Shown piece by piece: positions 34,375 to 45,603 of a stretch of 64,000 nt of DNA. The position numbers and the translations under genes are program-made. The notes under the pieces were generated by a model, which was given only the letters and a program-made list of their open reading frames with translations, did no database searches and was not told the DNA's origin. How positions within the stretch are numbered: the first letter of the stretch is position 1; every line of letters begins with the position of its first letter. The DNA comes from Pseudomarimonas arenosa (lineage in GTDB: Bacteria > Pseudomonadota > Gammaproteobacteria > Xanthomonadales > Xanthomonadaceae): assembly GCF_014841215.1 (NCBI RefSeq), contig NZ_JACYTR010000012.1, positions 1-64,000 on the forward strand. Direction: 5' to 3'.

Positions 34375-36534
34375 ATGACCATCAAGCTACGCATTCTGCT
34401 GATCGTGCTGCTGCTGGAGCTGGCCGGCTACGGCATCCTGTTGGCGCACAACCATCACACCAGCGCGCAGGCCCTGACCGAACTGCGTGGAAAGCAGATT
34501 GAAGCGCTGTTCGCGGCCAATCTGGCCCGGATCGATGCGCAGACCGACCTGATGGAGCGCAGCGCGCGTGACCTGGCTGTGGCCGGCCAGCACCTGTTTC
34601 GGCAGCGCCCAGCTGAACTCGCAGTCGGCGAAGACGCCGGCAGTCAGGCCCTGCTGACCCAGCATTTCGACGATTTCCCCGCTGCCATCGGTGGCGGGCT
34701 GTGGTATGAGCCGTACGCCTTCTCGGCCGAACAGCGCCTGTTCGGGCCGTACGCCTATCGCCAGCAAGATCGCGTGGTGTTCAGCTGGGAGCTCAATAGC
34801 GAGGACTACAACTACCCGCAGCAGAGCTGGTATCTGCATGCCCTGCCGGCCGACTGGCCGCGTGATCGGCCGCGACCGAGCAAGGTGTACTGGACCGAGC
34901 CTTACTTCGACGAGGCGGGCAGCAAGGCCTTGATGATGACCGTCGACGCCCTGATGCAGGACGAGTCGGGGCACTTGATCGGCATGGCCACGGTGGATTG
35001 GTCGATGGAGGGCATGCGCCGCTTTGTCGCCGACATGCAGGTGACGCCGGGCTCGCAGTCGTTCCTGATCGACCGCCAAAGCGGCCGCTTCGTCAACTTC
35101 TCGCCCGATCCCGAGCAGGTCATGCAGCCCGCCCGGGACTATGCCTGGGCCGCGCACGCGCTAGGCAGCGCCGACTCCAGAAAGGTCGGGCGACAGGATA
35201 CCGTCGACGTGCAAGGTCAGCCGCATATCGCCTTCTACATGTCGAGCAAGGTCGGCCTGATCTTTGGTGTGCTGGTGCCGGAGGCCGAGTTCACCGCCGA
35301 ACTGCAGGCCATGCTGCGCGACAAGCTGCTGGTCGGTGGCCTGATCTCCCTCGCCTTCATCCTGCTGATGATGCTGATGCTGAACGTGCTGTTCCGACCG
35401 TTCAATCGCATGCTGCGGTCAATTTCGCACAGCATCGGTCATCATCCGGAAGACGGGCGGCTGCAGCTGACGCCACTGCCAGCGGCGGGGCGCAATGAAT
35501 TCGCGCCGATCATCGCGGCACTGAACGAGGTGTATCAGGAGGTCGAGGCCTACACCCTGCGGCTGGATACCGCTCGGCGCGAGCTGGAGGAAGGTCAGGA
35601 CGAGATCTATCGACTGAATGCCACGCTGGAGGCGAAGGTCGAGGAGCGCACGGCCGAGCTGGAAACCCGTAACGAGCAGTTGCGCTCCACCATCAGTGAA
35701 CTGCGCGCGGCGCAGGCGCAGCTGGTCGAGGCCGAGAAACATCTGGCCCTGAACCGCCTGGTCACCGGCGTGGCACATGAGATCAATTCGCCGCTGGGTG
35801 TGGCGGTGACCGCGCAGTCGCTGCTCGATTTCAAGTTGCGCGAATTCCGCCGGCATTTCGAGCAGCAGCCCTTGCGACGCTCGGAACTGGAGGAGTTTCT
35901 GCGCATATGCGACGAGACCGTTCTGCTGCTCGGCAACAATCTCAGCCGGGTGGCCGATCAGGTGCGCAGCTTCCGCCAGATCTCGCTCGATCAATCGCGC
36001 GAACTGCGCCGTCGCTTCGATGTCGCCGACTACCTGCGTGATGTGCTGCTGAGCCTGTCCGGGCAGCTCAAGCAGGGCGGCCATGAGGCCGAGCTGGACT
36101 GCCCGGAAGCTCTGGTGATCGATAGCTATCCAGGCGCACTGTCGCAGATCGTGACGCAGTTGATCGGCAATTCGCTGTTGCATGGGTTCCAGGGCCAGAT
36201 GCAGGGGCGGATCCGCATCGGCGTGCGGTCGCTGGAGGACGGTGGCATCGAGCTGAGCTACCGCGACAACGGCGTCGGCATTCCGCCCGAACATCTAAGC
36301 CAGGTGTTTGATCCCTTCTTCACCACCCGCCGGCACGAGGGAAGCTCCGGCCTGGGGCTGCACCTGATCTACACCCTGGTCACTCGTCGCTTGCAGGGGC
36401 AGGTGCAGTGCGAAAGTCGACCCGGCCACGGCGTGCGCTTTGTATTCGTATTGCCAAGACTGCCGGCCGAGGCGGTCGAAGTGAAATCCGAAAGCGGTCT
36501 GCGCGCTGAACCCGATGGCCAGCCAGTGCGCTGA
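34375..36534 (+). CDS. Membrane sensor histidine kinase with Cache-type periplasmic domain, orphan
   Basis: A 719-residue kinase. Transmembrane helix 1 is near residues 5-25. A large periplasmic Cache-like sensor follows (AIGGGLWYEPYAF; QQSWYLHALP; KVYWTEPYFDEAGSKALM). Helix 2 is near 320-342 and a coiled coil at about 395-460. The phospho-accepting His468 is in VTGVAHEINSPLG. The ATPase domain has DNGVGIPPEHLSQVFDPFFT and SSGLGLHLIYTLV. The pattern resembles HATPase_c kinases of the DctB type. No response regulator is adjacent. The next gene (a small membrane protein) starts 5 bases after its stop. Confidence 0.92.
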   Translation: MTIKLRILLIVLLLELAGYGILLAHNHHTSAQALTELRGKQIEALFAANLARIDAQTDLMERSARDLAVAGQHLFRQRPAELAVGEDAGSQALLTQHFDDFPAAIGGGLWYEPYAFSAEQRLFGPYAYRQQDRVVFSWELNSEDYNYPQQSWYLHALPADWPRDRPRPSKVYWTEPYFDEAGSKALMMTVDALMQDESGHLIGMATVDWSMEGMRRFVADMQVTPGSQSFLIDRQSGRFVNFSPDPEQVMQPARDYAWAAHALGSADSRKVGRQDTVDVQGQPHIAFYMSSKVGLIFGVLVPEAEFTAELQAMLRDKLLVGGLISLAFILLMMLMLNVLFRPFNRMLRSISHSIGHHPEDGRLQLTPLPAAGRNEFAPIIAALNEVYQEVEAYTLRLDTARRELEEGQDEIYRLNATLEAKVEERTAELETRNEQLRSTISELRAAQAQLVEAEKHLALNRLVTGVAHEINSPLGVAVTAQSLLDFKLREFRRHFEQQPLRRSELEEFLRICDETVLLLGNNLSRVADQVRSFRQISLDQSRELRRRFDVADYLRDVLLSLSGQLKQGGHEAELDCPEALVIDSYPGALSQIVTQLIGNSLLHGFQGQMQGRIRIGVRSLEDGGIELSYRDNGVGIPPEHLSQVFDPFFTTRRHEGSSGLGLHLIYTLVTRRLQGQVQCESRPGHGVRFVFVLPRLPAEAVEVKSESGLRAEPDGQPVR

Positions 36535-36538
36535 CCTC

Positions 36539-36922
36539 ATGCGTCCTCGTTCGCTGTCGAATGCCAGTTTGCTCATGCTCGCGGTGGTCGGCGGAGCGGC
36601 GATCTGGGCCCTGTCGCCCCGGTTGATTGGATTTGCCGAGCCCTGGGACAGCGACTCCATGTACTACCTGCTGGCGCTGGCCGTGCTGGGCTCACTGCTA
36701 GGGGCGCTGGCCAGAGGGTATGGGTCGCTGCTGGTGATCGCCTTCGGCGTCCTGCTGGGGCAGGTGCTGCACGTACTCAGCTTTGGTCAGATCGGAGCGC
36801 TGTGGATGCTGGGGCTGGTCCTGCTGGTCGCCTATCTGCCGCCCGTCCTACTGGCAGCGGCAGTGTCGCTGGCTATTCGGCGCCGGGGATGGCGAAGGCC
36901 AAAGGATGGCCCTGCCGGCTGA
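36539..36922 (+). CDS. Small integral membrane protein
   Basis: A 127-residue protein with four predicted helices (SLLMLAVVGGAAIWAL; YYLLALAVLGSLLGALA; SLLVIAFGVLLGQVLHVL; ALWMLGLVLLVAYLPPVLLA). It directly follows the histidine kinase gene, so it may be co-expressed and linked to its signalling. The frame also opens at an ATG at 36515, inside the kinase gene; the ATG at 36539 gives a more normal N-terminus. The family is not recognised. Confidence 0.7.
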   Translation: MRPRSLSNASLLMLAVVGGAAIWALSPRLIGFAEPWDSDSMYYLLALAVLGSLLGALARGYGSLLVIAFGVLLGQVLHVLSFGQIGALWMLGLVLLVAYLPPVLLAAAVSLAIRRRGWRRPKDGPAG

Positions 36923-36958
36923 CAGCAGTGCCAGCGCCTGTTGTGCGCGCTTCCTTGA

Positions 36959-38859
<1,901 letters not shown>

Positions 38860-38934
38860 GCGCGCGATGGGCGGCGCTCTGCGCGGCCTGTTATCGAGTG
38901 TATCTATACGTTAAGTAGTGGGGGAGCCAACAGT

Positions 38935-39264
38935 TTGCCGGCACTGATCTATCACTTTGCGCGGCCAGAGGAATGGCAGGCCGCGCAGGCAAGTGGCCAC
39001 TATCGGCCATCCGAATTCAGCGACGAGGGCTTCATTCACTGCGCCACCGAAGCGCAGATTGCCGGCGTGGTGCAGCGCCATCTGCGCGGCAAGGGGCCGC
39101 GAATCAAGCTCAGCATCGATCCTCTTGCGCTCGGCGACAGCCTGCACTACGAGTGGAGCGAAGCCAGTCAGGATCTGTACCCGCATATCTTCGCCGCCCT
39201 GCCGCTGGCGGCGGTGCGGGCAGTCCAGGCCTTCGATCCAGACGCCGTCGATGCGCTGCCGTGA
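38935..39264 (+). CDS. DUF952 family protein
   Basis: A 109-residue protein with the DUF952 pattern [32 protein letters not shown] and [20 protein letters not shown]. The start is a TTG at 38935 after GGGGGAG, with good spacing. It overlaps the next small gene by 14 bases. The function of DUF952 is not established; the fold resembles ADP-ribosyltransferase-like domains. Confidence 0.85.
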   Translation: MPALIYHFARPEEWQAAQASGHYRPSEFSDEGFIHCATEAQIAGVVQRHLRGKGPRIKLSIDPLALGDSLHYEWSEASQDLYPHIFAALPLAAVRAVQAFDPDAVDALP

Positions 39265-39505
39265 TCGCTGCGCGGCCTGCTGCATAGCGCCCTCGATCAG
39301 TTCGCCGATTCCCGGTATGCCGAATGGCAAACCGGCCGGCGTGCCCTGCGTTCAGTTGGACGAACAATTGCGCTGCCGCCTGTTCGGCGATCCGCGGCGA
39401 CCGGTGGTCTGCCTCGGGCTGCAGCCTGAGGCGGAGATGTGCGGCAGCGATCGGCAGCAGGCGCTGGACTTTCTCAGCGAGCTTGAGCGGCGCACCGCTC
39501 ACTGA
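39251..39505 (+). CDS. YkgJ-family cysteine-cluster protein
   Basis: An 84-residue protein with the C-x3-C-x2-CC pattern at its start ([20 protein letters not shown]). Further cysteines are in [28 protein letters not shown] and [11 protein letters not shown]. This matches the YkgJ/DUF3279 putative metal-chelating family. The ATG at 39251 overlaps the DUF952 gene, suggesting translational coupling. The role is unknown. Confidence 0.85.
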   Translation: MRCRDRCAACCIAPSISSPIPGMPNGKPAGVPCVQLDEQLRCRLFGDPRRPVVCLGLQPEAEMCGSDRQQALDFLSELERRTAH

Positions 39506-39677
39506 CCTTCGGCGCCGCGTGGCGAATTCCTTGCTGCGATTCTGCTGGCCCAGGCCGGCTTCGACACGCTCCACCACCGCCGCGACGTAGCCGGTCGAAC
39601 GCGCCGATTTTCACCTCCTCGGCACACCTCCGCAGCCAGGCTTGCTAGGATCATGGAATCCCGACAGGAGCGCAGGC

Positions 39678-40337
39678 GTGGCGGCCAGAGCGATGGCAAT
39701 GCTGGCAGCTTGGGGGCTGTCGACCGGGGTTGCCCCGGTGGGCGGATCCACGCTGAAACTGCAGGTTAATGCCGATGCCCGGCCGGTGGCCGAGGCGGTG
39801 CTCAGCCTGCGGCCGCAGCAGCCGACCATGGGGGCGCCGGGCCGGGTGGTGGTCGACCAGATCGGCAGTCAGTTCGTGCCGCGGGTGACCGCCGTGCAGG
39901 TGGGTACCGCGGTGGATTTCCCCAACAGTGATCAGACCCGACATCAGGTCTATTCATTCTCGCCGGCCAAGCGTTTCAGCCTGCCGTTGTACAGCGGCAC
40001 GCCGCCGGAGCCGGTGCTGTTCGATCAGCCCGGCGTGGTCAGCCTGGGCTGCAATATTCACGACTGGATGCAAGGCTACATCGTGGTGGTCGACACACCC
40101 TACTTCGCCGTCACCGACGCCAGCGGCGCGGCGATCATCGAAGCCCCGGTCGGACACTACACCCTTGAGGTGTGGCATGAGCGCCTGCTGGGCGACGCCA
40201 GCCAAAACATTGAGCTGAGCGCGGGCGAAGTGCGCCTTCCCCTTAGCATAGAACTTAGCCCGCCGCCGCCGCCGCGCGGCAGCGAGCGACTGCGCGCTCT
40301 GCAGGACAGGCTGCGCGAACAGCGCGGGCGCGACTGA
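39678..40337 (+). CDS. Exported cupredoxin-like / MauL-type protein
   Basis: A 219-residue periplasmic protein. The GTG at 39678 follows AGGAG, giving a short signal (AARAMAMLAAWGLSTGVAP). The core has cupredoxin features: VDFPNSDQTRHQVYSFSP, FDQPGVVSLGCNIHDWMQ (conserved Cys/His/Met region) and a closing beta domain. It resembles methylamine-utilisation-protein-like copper proteins often found beside GGDEF genes. The next gene starts after a 1-base gap, so this is the first gene of a coupled four-gene operon. Confidence 0.82.
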   Translation: MAARAMAMLAAWGLSTGVAPVGGSTLKLQVNADARPVAEAVLSLRPQQPTMGAPGRVVVDQIGSQFVPRVTAVQVGTAVDFPNSDQTRHQVYSFSPAKRFSLPLYSGTPPEPVLFDQPGVVSLGCNIHDWMQGYIVVVDTPYFAVTDASGAAIIEAPVGHYTLEVWHERLLGDASQNIELSAGEVRLPLSIELSPPPPPRGSERLRALQDRLREQRGRD

Positions 40338-40338
40338 G

Positions 40339-42714
40339 ATGGCGTCTTCCCGCGTTGTCAGGCTGCGCTTTGGCACCAAGGTGTTGCTGCTGATCGTCAG
40401 TCTGATCGGCGCCATGTTGCTGATCGACACCGTGGCCATGCGCCTGGCAGTGCGCACCGTGGTCGATGAACAATCGGCGGCGCGCCTCGAGGTCGGCGCG
40501 CGGGTCTGGCGCAGCCTGCGCGAGAATCGCAGTCGGCAGATGCTGGAACAGGTGGCCGTGTTCTCCGAGGACTTCGGCTTCAAGGAGGCAGTGGCCACCC
40601 GCGATCTGCCGACCCTGCAGTCGGTGCTGCACAATGCCAGTCTGCGGCTCGATCTGCCACATGCCTTGCTGCTGTCGGTGGAGGGCGAGCCGATCGCCAG
40701 TCTCGATATCGCACTCGATGCCTTGAACCGCCAGCGACTGCCGGCCTTGCTGCAGCGTGCGCGTACGCAGGGCTCGGCCAGCGGTGTTGTGGTGATCGCC
40801 GATCGGCCGATCAGCTTTGCCCTGGTGCCGGTGTTCGCACCGCATCAGGTCGCCTGGTTGGCGATGGGCAGTGAGTTTGGTGGTGCCGATATCGCCGAGC
40901 TGGCCGGGCTGACTGGGCTGGAAGCGGTGATCGCCCTGCACGGCGATGGCGGATGGCAGCTGATCGACGCCGATGGCCAGCGCCAGGCGATGCCCACTGA
41001 ACTGATCGATGCGTTGCAAGGCGGCGGACAGCGCATCGAGCTGCCGGCGTTCACCGAGGCCCACGACCCGAGCCTGGCGCTGCGCGTCTCTGAGCCCGAG
41101 TTCAGTCCGCTGTATTTGCTGATCTCGGCACCGACGGCCACCTTGATCAGTCCATTTCAGCAACTGCAACAGCGTGCCCTGGTCTGGACCTCGGCGGTCA
41201 CCGTGTTGGCCCTGCTGGTGGCGAGTTTGTTCGGCCGCGTGCTGCAGCAGCGCGTGCGTCGGCTGGCCGATGCGGCGGAGCAGGTGCGCGCTGGTCGCTA
41301 TGACCAGCCGCTGGCCTTGAGTGGCAATGATGAACTGCGCGAGCTGGCCGATGCCTTCAATCTGATGCAGGCCAGTATCTCCGAGCGTGAGAAGCAGATC
41401 GTGTTCAGCTCCGGTCACGATGGTCTGACCCGACTGCCGAATCGCGAGCGTGCGATCAGTCTGCTCGATCGGCGGCTGGCCGAACAGCGAGGCAGCGGAC
41501 GTAGCGCGCTGTTGATGGTGATCGAAGTGCGGCGCTTTCGCGACATCAACGATCTGTTTGGCTATGCCTTCGGTGATCGCGCCCTGGTCGAGCTGGCCAA
41601 TCGCTTGCGGGCCCAGGCGCGCGACACCGATCCCCTGGCGCGGCTTGGAGGTGACGAGTTCATGCTGAGTCTGTGGGGCCTGGGGGCGGAGCAGACGGCG
41701 CGGCGCATCAAGCAGGTCAGCGACGCCCTGGCCGAGCCGTTCCTGATCGATCAGGTGCCCCTTAGCCTGGACTTCAACTTTGGCGTGGTCGATATCGGGC
41801 AGGATGAGGTGGTCGATGCCAGCACCTTGTTGCGGCGCGCGGACGTAGCAATGAACGAGGCCAAGCTGTCCGGCGAGGGGCTGATGGTGTATGAGGCCGG
41901 TCTGGATGAACGCCATCAGCGTCAGCTGCAGCTGATTCGCCATATGGCCGAGGGACTGAGCCAGGGTGAGTTCTTTCTGCAGTTTCAGCCCAAGGTCAAT
42001 CTGGCCGATGATCAGGTCAGCTTCGCCGAGGCCCTGTTGCGCTGGAAGCATCCGCAACTGGGCCCCATCCCGCCGGATGAATTCATCGCCCTGGCCGAAC
42101 GCTCGGATTTGATCGGTCAGATCAGCCGTTGGGTGGTCGAACAGGCCGTCGCGCAGGTGGCACGTTGGTCCGCTCAGGGTGTCGACTGCGGGCTGGCCTT
42201 GAATCTGTCGGCGCATGACGTGGTCGATCCGGCGCTGCCGGGCATCATCACCGACACCTTGCGCCGCCACCGCGTGTCGCCGCAGAAGATCATTCTGGAG
42301 ATCACTGAGAGCGCGGTGATGCGCGATCTGAACGCGGCCTTGAGCAACCTCGATGCCCTGCGCCGGGCCGGTCTGACCCTGTCGATCGACGACTTCGGCA
42401 CCGGGCATTCCTCGCTGGCCCAGCTGAAGCGACTGCCGGTCGATGAGTTGAAGATCGATCGTAGTTTTGTCCTCAGCCTGATGCCCGGTACGGAGGACGA
42501 GCGGATCGTCGATTCAGTGCTGCGTCTGGCCCACGCCCTGGGCCTGCGGGTGGTGGCCGAAGGCGTGGAAAGTGCCGAGGGCCTGGATGTGCTGCGCAGG
42601 TTGGGTTGCGAGGTGGTCCAGGGCTACTATTTCAGTCGGCCGCTGGCGGCGGATGACTTCGTCCGCTGGTGGCAGCAACGTCGGACGGTGCCTGCCAAGG
42701 ATTCTGCTGCATGA
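40339..42714 (+). CDS. Membrane GGDEF-EAL protein, c-di-GMP metabolism
   Basis: A 791-residue inner-membrane protein. Helix 1 is at about residues 14-36, followed by a periplasmic sensor and helix 2 at about 282-300. A HAMP domain occupies about 300-350. The GGDEF domain has the intact motif GGDEF (437-441, RLGGDEFML). The EAL domain has the intact motif EALLRW (564-569) and the catalytic elements NLSA, EITESA, DDFGTG and LKIDRSFV. Both activities are possible on sequence grounds. The antisense open frame over this region is a codon shadow. The stop overlaps the start of the DUF3034 gene (ATGA). Confidence 0.95.
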   Translation: MASSRVVRLRFGTKVLLLIVSLIGAMLLIDTVAMRLAVRTVVDEQSAARLEVGARVWRSLRENRSRQMLEQVAVFSEDFGFKEAVATRDLPTLQSVLHNASLRLDLPHALLLSVEGEPIASLDIALDALNRQRLPALLQRARTQGSASGVVVIADRPISFALVPVFAPHQVAWLAMGSEFGGADIAELAGLTGLEAVIALHGDGGWQLIDADGQRQAMPTELIDALQGGGQRIELPAFTEAHDPSLALRVSEPEFSPLYLLISAPTATLISPFQQLQQRALVWTSAVTVLALLVASLFGRVLQQRVRRLADAAEQVRAGRYDQPLALSGNDELRELADAFNLMQASISEREKQIVFSSGHDGLTRLPNRERAISLLDRRLAEQRGSGRSALLMVIEVRRFRDINDLFGYAFGDRALVELANRLRAQARDTDPLARLGGDEFMLSLWGLGAEQTARRIKQVSDALAEPFLIDQVPLSLDFNFGVVDIGQDEVVDASTLLRRADVAMNEAKLSGEGLMVYEAGLDERHQRQLQLIRHMAEGLSQGEFFLQFQPKVNLADDQVSFAEALLRWKHPQLGPIPPDEFIALAERSDLIGQISRWVVEQAVAQVARWSAQGVDCGLALNLSAHDVVDPALPGIITDTLRRHRVSPQKIILEITESAVMRDLNAALSNLDALRRAGLTLSIDDFGTGHSSLAQLKRLPVDELKIDRSFVLSLMPGTEDERIVDSVLRLAHALGLRVVAEGVESAEGLDVLRRLGCEVVQGYYFSRPLAADDFVRWWQQRRTVPAKDSAA

Positions 42715-43577
42715 ACAGACCAACGGGGTGTGTCTGCTGGCTTGGCCTGCTCCTCCTTAGCGCGTCGCTCGTGCATGCCCAATCCGGTCGGCTGGTCGCC
42801 ACCGGCGGCGCCAGCATGATCGAGGGCGGCAGCGGCGGCGGTATCGTGCCCTGGTCGACCATCGCCGGCTATTCCAGCGAGGGCGAGTGGGGCGGGGCGG
42901 CCTTCCTGACTCGGGTCGACAGTGGTGATTACCGGCTCGACAGCCGTGGCCTGGCGGTCGGCTGGGGCAACCGGCTCGAGCTCAGCCTCACCGATCAACG
43001 TTTCGAACTACCGACCCTGGCGTCGGCCTTGTCCCTGCCCACCGATCGCTTCCGACAGCGGATACTCGGCGCCAAGCTCCGCCTGTACGGCGATCTGATC
43101 TACGACGACTGGCCACAGATCTCGCTCGGCGTGCAACACAAGACGCAGCGTGATTTTCTGGTGCCATCCCTGGTCGGGGCCCGCGATGACAGCGATATTG
43201 ATGTTTATCTGGCCGCCAGCCGACTTTGGTTGGGCGGTGTCGCCGGCCGCAATCTGTTGACCAATTTAACCCTGCGTTCCACCCGCGCCAATCAAACGGG
43301 TCTGCTGGGTTTTGGCGGCGATCGCAAGCACTCGCGCAGCCTGGTCGCCGAGGCCAGTGTTGCCCTGCTGTTGGACCGGCATTGGGCGGTGGGCGCCGAG
43401 TATCGGCAGAAGCCGGACAATCTTGGCTTTGCCGGCGAAGACGATTGGCGCGATGTGTTTGTCGCCTGGTTTCCCAACAAGACCATTTCGGTCGTTGCTG
43501 CCTGGGCTGATCTCGGTAGCATCGCCAGCCTGGATGGGCAGGAGGCCTGGTATGTCTCGATCCAGCTTAGCCGTTAG
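42711..43577 (+). CDS. DUF3034 outer-membrane-barrel-like protein
   Basis: A 288-residue exported protein with signal (WLGLLLLSASLVHA). It has alternating aromatic and glycine strands (GRLVATGGASMIEGGSGGG; RLELSLTDQRFELPTLASAL; LGAKLRLYGDLIYDDWPQIS; WAVGAEYRQKPDNLGFAG) typical of a beta-barrel. It matches the DUF3034 family, which is often linked with copper- or methylamine-type genes. It is coupled to the GGDEF-EAL gene by a 4-base overlap, and the globin gene begins within its last 26 bases. Confidence 0.85.
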   Translation: MNRPTGCVCWLGLLLLSASLVHAQSGRLVATGGASMIEGGSGGGIVPWSTIAGYSSEGEWGGAAFLTRVDSGDYRLDSRGLAVGWGNRLELSLTDQRFELPTLASALSLPTDRFRQRILGAKLRLYGDLIYDDWPQISLGVQHKTQRDFLVPSLVGARDDSDIDVYLAASRLWLGGVAGRNLLTNLTLRSTRANQTGLLGFGGDRKHSRSLVAEASVALLLDRHWAVGAEYRQKPDNLGFAGEDDWRDVFVAWFPNKTISVVAAWADLGSIASLDGQEAWYVSIQLSR

Positions 43578-44004
43578 TTTGACTGCACGGGCGCTGCTGG
43601 TGCTGCTCTGCATCGAACTGCTGGCCTGCGCCGCCACGCCGCCGCGCGATGACAGTCTGTATCGGGCGCTGGGCGGCGAGGCCGGAGTGAGTGCTTTCGT
43701 TGAGGATGCCATCGTGCGCTGGGTCGAGAATCCGCGCATTTCGCATCTGTTCGCCGATGTCGATCTGGTCAATCTGCACACCCAGCTGTTGTCACAGATC
43801 TGCTTCGAGTCGGGCGGCCCCTGCCACTACAGCGGCAGGAGCATGGAAGAGGCGCATCGCGACATGAATATCGATGAAGGCCAGTTCAACGCCCTGGTCG
43901 AGGATCTGATCGACGCGATGGAGGCCAGGCAAGTGCCGATCGCGGCGCAGAACCGCCTGCTCGCCCAGCTGGCGCCGATGCGCCACCAGATCATGCACCA
44001 GTAG
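43552..44004 (+). CDS. Group 1 truncated haemoglobin lipoprotein
   Basis: A 150-residue protein. The lipobox LLAC follows a hydrophobic leader (SLTARALLVLLCIELLAC), so it is predicted to be lipid-anchored. The globin part has YRALGGEAGVSAFVEDAI, ISHLFADVDLVNLHTQLL and the proximal-histidine region MEEAHRDMNIDEGQF. It may bind haem, O2 or NO on the periplasmic side. GGAG precedes the ATG at 43552, which overlaps the DUF3034 gene. It is the last gene of the coupled operon. Confidence 0.85.
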   Translation: MSRSSLAVSLTARALLVLLCIELLACAATPPRDDSLYRALGGEAGVSAFVEDAIVRWVENPRISHLFADVDLVNLHTQLLSQICFESGGPCHYSGRSMEEAHRDMNIDEGQFNALVEDLIDAMEARQVPIAAQNRLLAQLAPMRHQIMHQ

Positions 44005-44016
44005 CGCGACTTTGCG

Positions 44017-45513
44017 CTAAGCCGTGGCGGCAAACCAGCCATGAAAGCCCAGTGGCAGCGCGTGTGGCAGCCAGGCCTGGGCCAGCGGGCCGGCGGACAG
44101 ACGCTCGGCATCGAGGATCGATAATCCGCTTTGCTGACGGCGCCAGTCGAGCACGGTGCCAACCAGCCAGCCGGCACCCGGCCGTGGGCGAGCGGGATCG
44201 GCCACGAAGCGGTGCTCTTCCACCATGCAGTGATCGCCGTAGTCGAAGTGATCGACCGCACCGCGTTGCAGGTCGATTCGACTGATGCCGCGAAAGCAAC
44301 CCGAGGTCGAGTGATCGCCATCGTCGAGCACAAACATCGAGCCGCTCGGCGCGCGCGCATCCCACACCGGGAAATCCTGGCCGCCTGAACGTACCGTTTC
44401 GCTGTAGCAGCGGCCGTTGTCGAGGCCGATGACAATGCGCTGCAGACTGCTACCGACGTCCAGACGCCGGCTGATGCCGCGCATTTCGGCGGCAAAGGGC
44501 GAGATCATTTCCTTGCCGTTGCGACTCCAGCAGGCCTCCACCATCAACTCGCGCCCGACCTGTCGCGCTGGGCCGAAGTGATAGGCGGCGCCAGCCGGCA
44601 GGCCATACCAGCGCTGTTTGAAACCGTTCTGCACATCGACCACCAGCACGCGGCAGCCGCGTTCGGGTTGCCAGTGCAGCGACTCGAAGTAGGAGGCGCC
44701 GGCCTCACGCGGATCGAACACGTAGGGCATCAGCACGAAGATCAGGAACGGGCCGGTCATCGAGAAGGCGTGCAGATAACCCGGAAACGGTGTTTCGATG
44801 CGCTGGATGTCGCGCAGTTCGCCGTCCTGCTCGATCTGCCATACAAGCAGGTTGTTGCCAAACACCCCGACATTCCACAGATGACCGGCAGCATCGTGCA
44901 GGGGATGGGCCGAGAACGGTACGCCTTGCAGATCTTCGCGCCAGATCTTGGGGCCCAGCGTTTCCAGGCTGTCGGCATTCAACTGGTGGGCCGAGCCGCC
45001 TTCCCACAGGGCATACAGTGAACCGGCATGTTCAATCACTGAAGTATTGGCTGTGTTCAGATCATCGCTGTTGCGTATCGGCTTGGCAGCGGGAACGCGA
45101 GTACCTGCCGCCGGTCGGGTGAAGCGGCCGGTGGCCTGTTCACTGCGATACTTGGACGTGGCGATGAAGCGGGCGCGATGCTGCACGCCGCCCTGGTCGA
45201 TGTTCCAGGCCTGAATCAGGCCATCGCCGTCGAACCAGTGGCGGTAGCGCAGATCGGCGCGGCTGAACAGGCCCGGTCCGTTGCGATACAGACGGCCGCG
45301 CAGGCCGGCAGGGATCTGTCCCTGAACCTCAAGCTCAAGCGGAACACCGGTCTGCAGCGCTGCGTCGCGCCAACCGACCAGCCAGGGCTGGTCGCGCAGG
45401 CTGGCATTGAAATCGGCGGCGGCGCGACCGGGCGACTGGCCCCATCCCAAGCCGGGCAGGCTGAGCGCGGCAGCGCCGAGTGCGGCGCCTTGCATAAAAC
45501 GGCGACGGTCCAT
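44017..45513 (-). CDS. Carotenoid-cleaving oxygenase (CCD/RPE65 family), Tat-exported
   Basis: A 498-residue beta-propeller non-haem iron enzyme. The start at 45513 has GGAG upstream and gives a twin-arginine signal (MDRRRFMQGAALGAAALSLPG). The core begins RLYRNGPGLFSRADLRYRHW then FDGDGL. The four iron-ligand histidines are recognisable in PFSAHPLHDAAGH, YLHAFSMTGPFL, AYHFGPARQ and the C-terminal GFHGWFA. It cleaves carotenoids or related stilbene-type substrates. The gene is convergent with the globin operon. Confidence 0.92.
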   Translation of the reverse strand: MDRRRFMQGAALGAAALSLPGLGWGQSPGRAAADFNASLRDQPWLVGWRDAALQTGVPLELEVQGQIPAGLRGRLYRNGPGLFSRADLRYRHWFDGDGLIQAWNIDQGGVQHRARFIATSKYRSEQATGRFTRPAAGTRVPAAKPIRNSDDLNTANTSVIEHAGSLYALWEGGSAHQLNADSLETLGPKIWREDLQGVPFSAHPLHDAAGHLWNVGVFGNNLLVWQIEQDGELRDIQRIETPFPGYLHAFSMTGPFLIFVLMPYVFDPREAGASYFESLHWQPERGCRVLVVDVQNGFKQRWYGLPAGAAYHFGPARQVGRELMVEACWSRNGKEMISPFAAEMRGISRRLDVGSSLQRIVIGLDNGRCYSETVRSGGQDFPVWDARAPSGSMFVLDDGDHSTSGCFRGISRIDLQRGAVDHFDYGDHCMVEEHRFVADPARPRPGAGWLVGTVLDWRRQQSGLSILDAERLSAGPLAQAWLPHALPLGFHGWFAATA

Positions 45514-45547
45514 GGCAGTCTCCATTGAATTTGAGAGAGGTGGTTAG

Positions 45548-45603
45548 CTCGGATATTTCATGAGGTCGCGCCGAAAGGCACCCCTCACGAACTATCCGGG
45601 CTA
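45548..45603. repeat. Short family A derivative (paired termini only)
   Basis: TAGCTCGGATATTTCATGAG and the inverse CCTCACGAACTATCCGGGCTAG are separated by about 15 bases. The element has lost its core. Its right end TAG (read on the minus strand) is the stop codon of the DUF2141 gene. Confidence 0.7.

Noticed and set aside
40255-42408. 717-residue antisense open frame over the GGDEF-EAL gene
   Set aside because: The plus-strand protein carries intact GGDEF and EAL motifs. The antisense frame is rich in His/Gln and lacks any recognisable domain, which is the usual shadow of a GC-rich gene.
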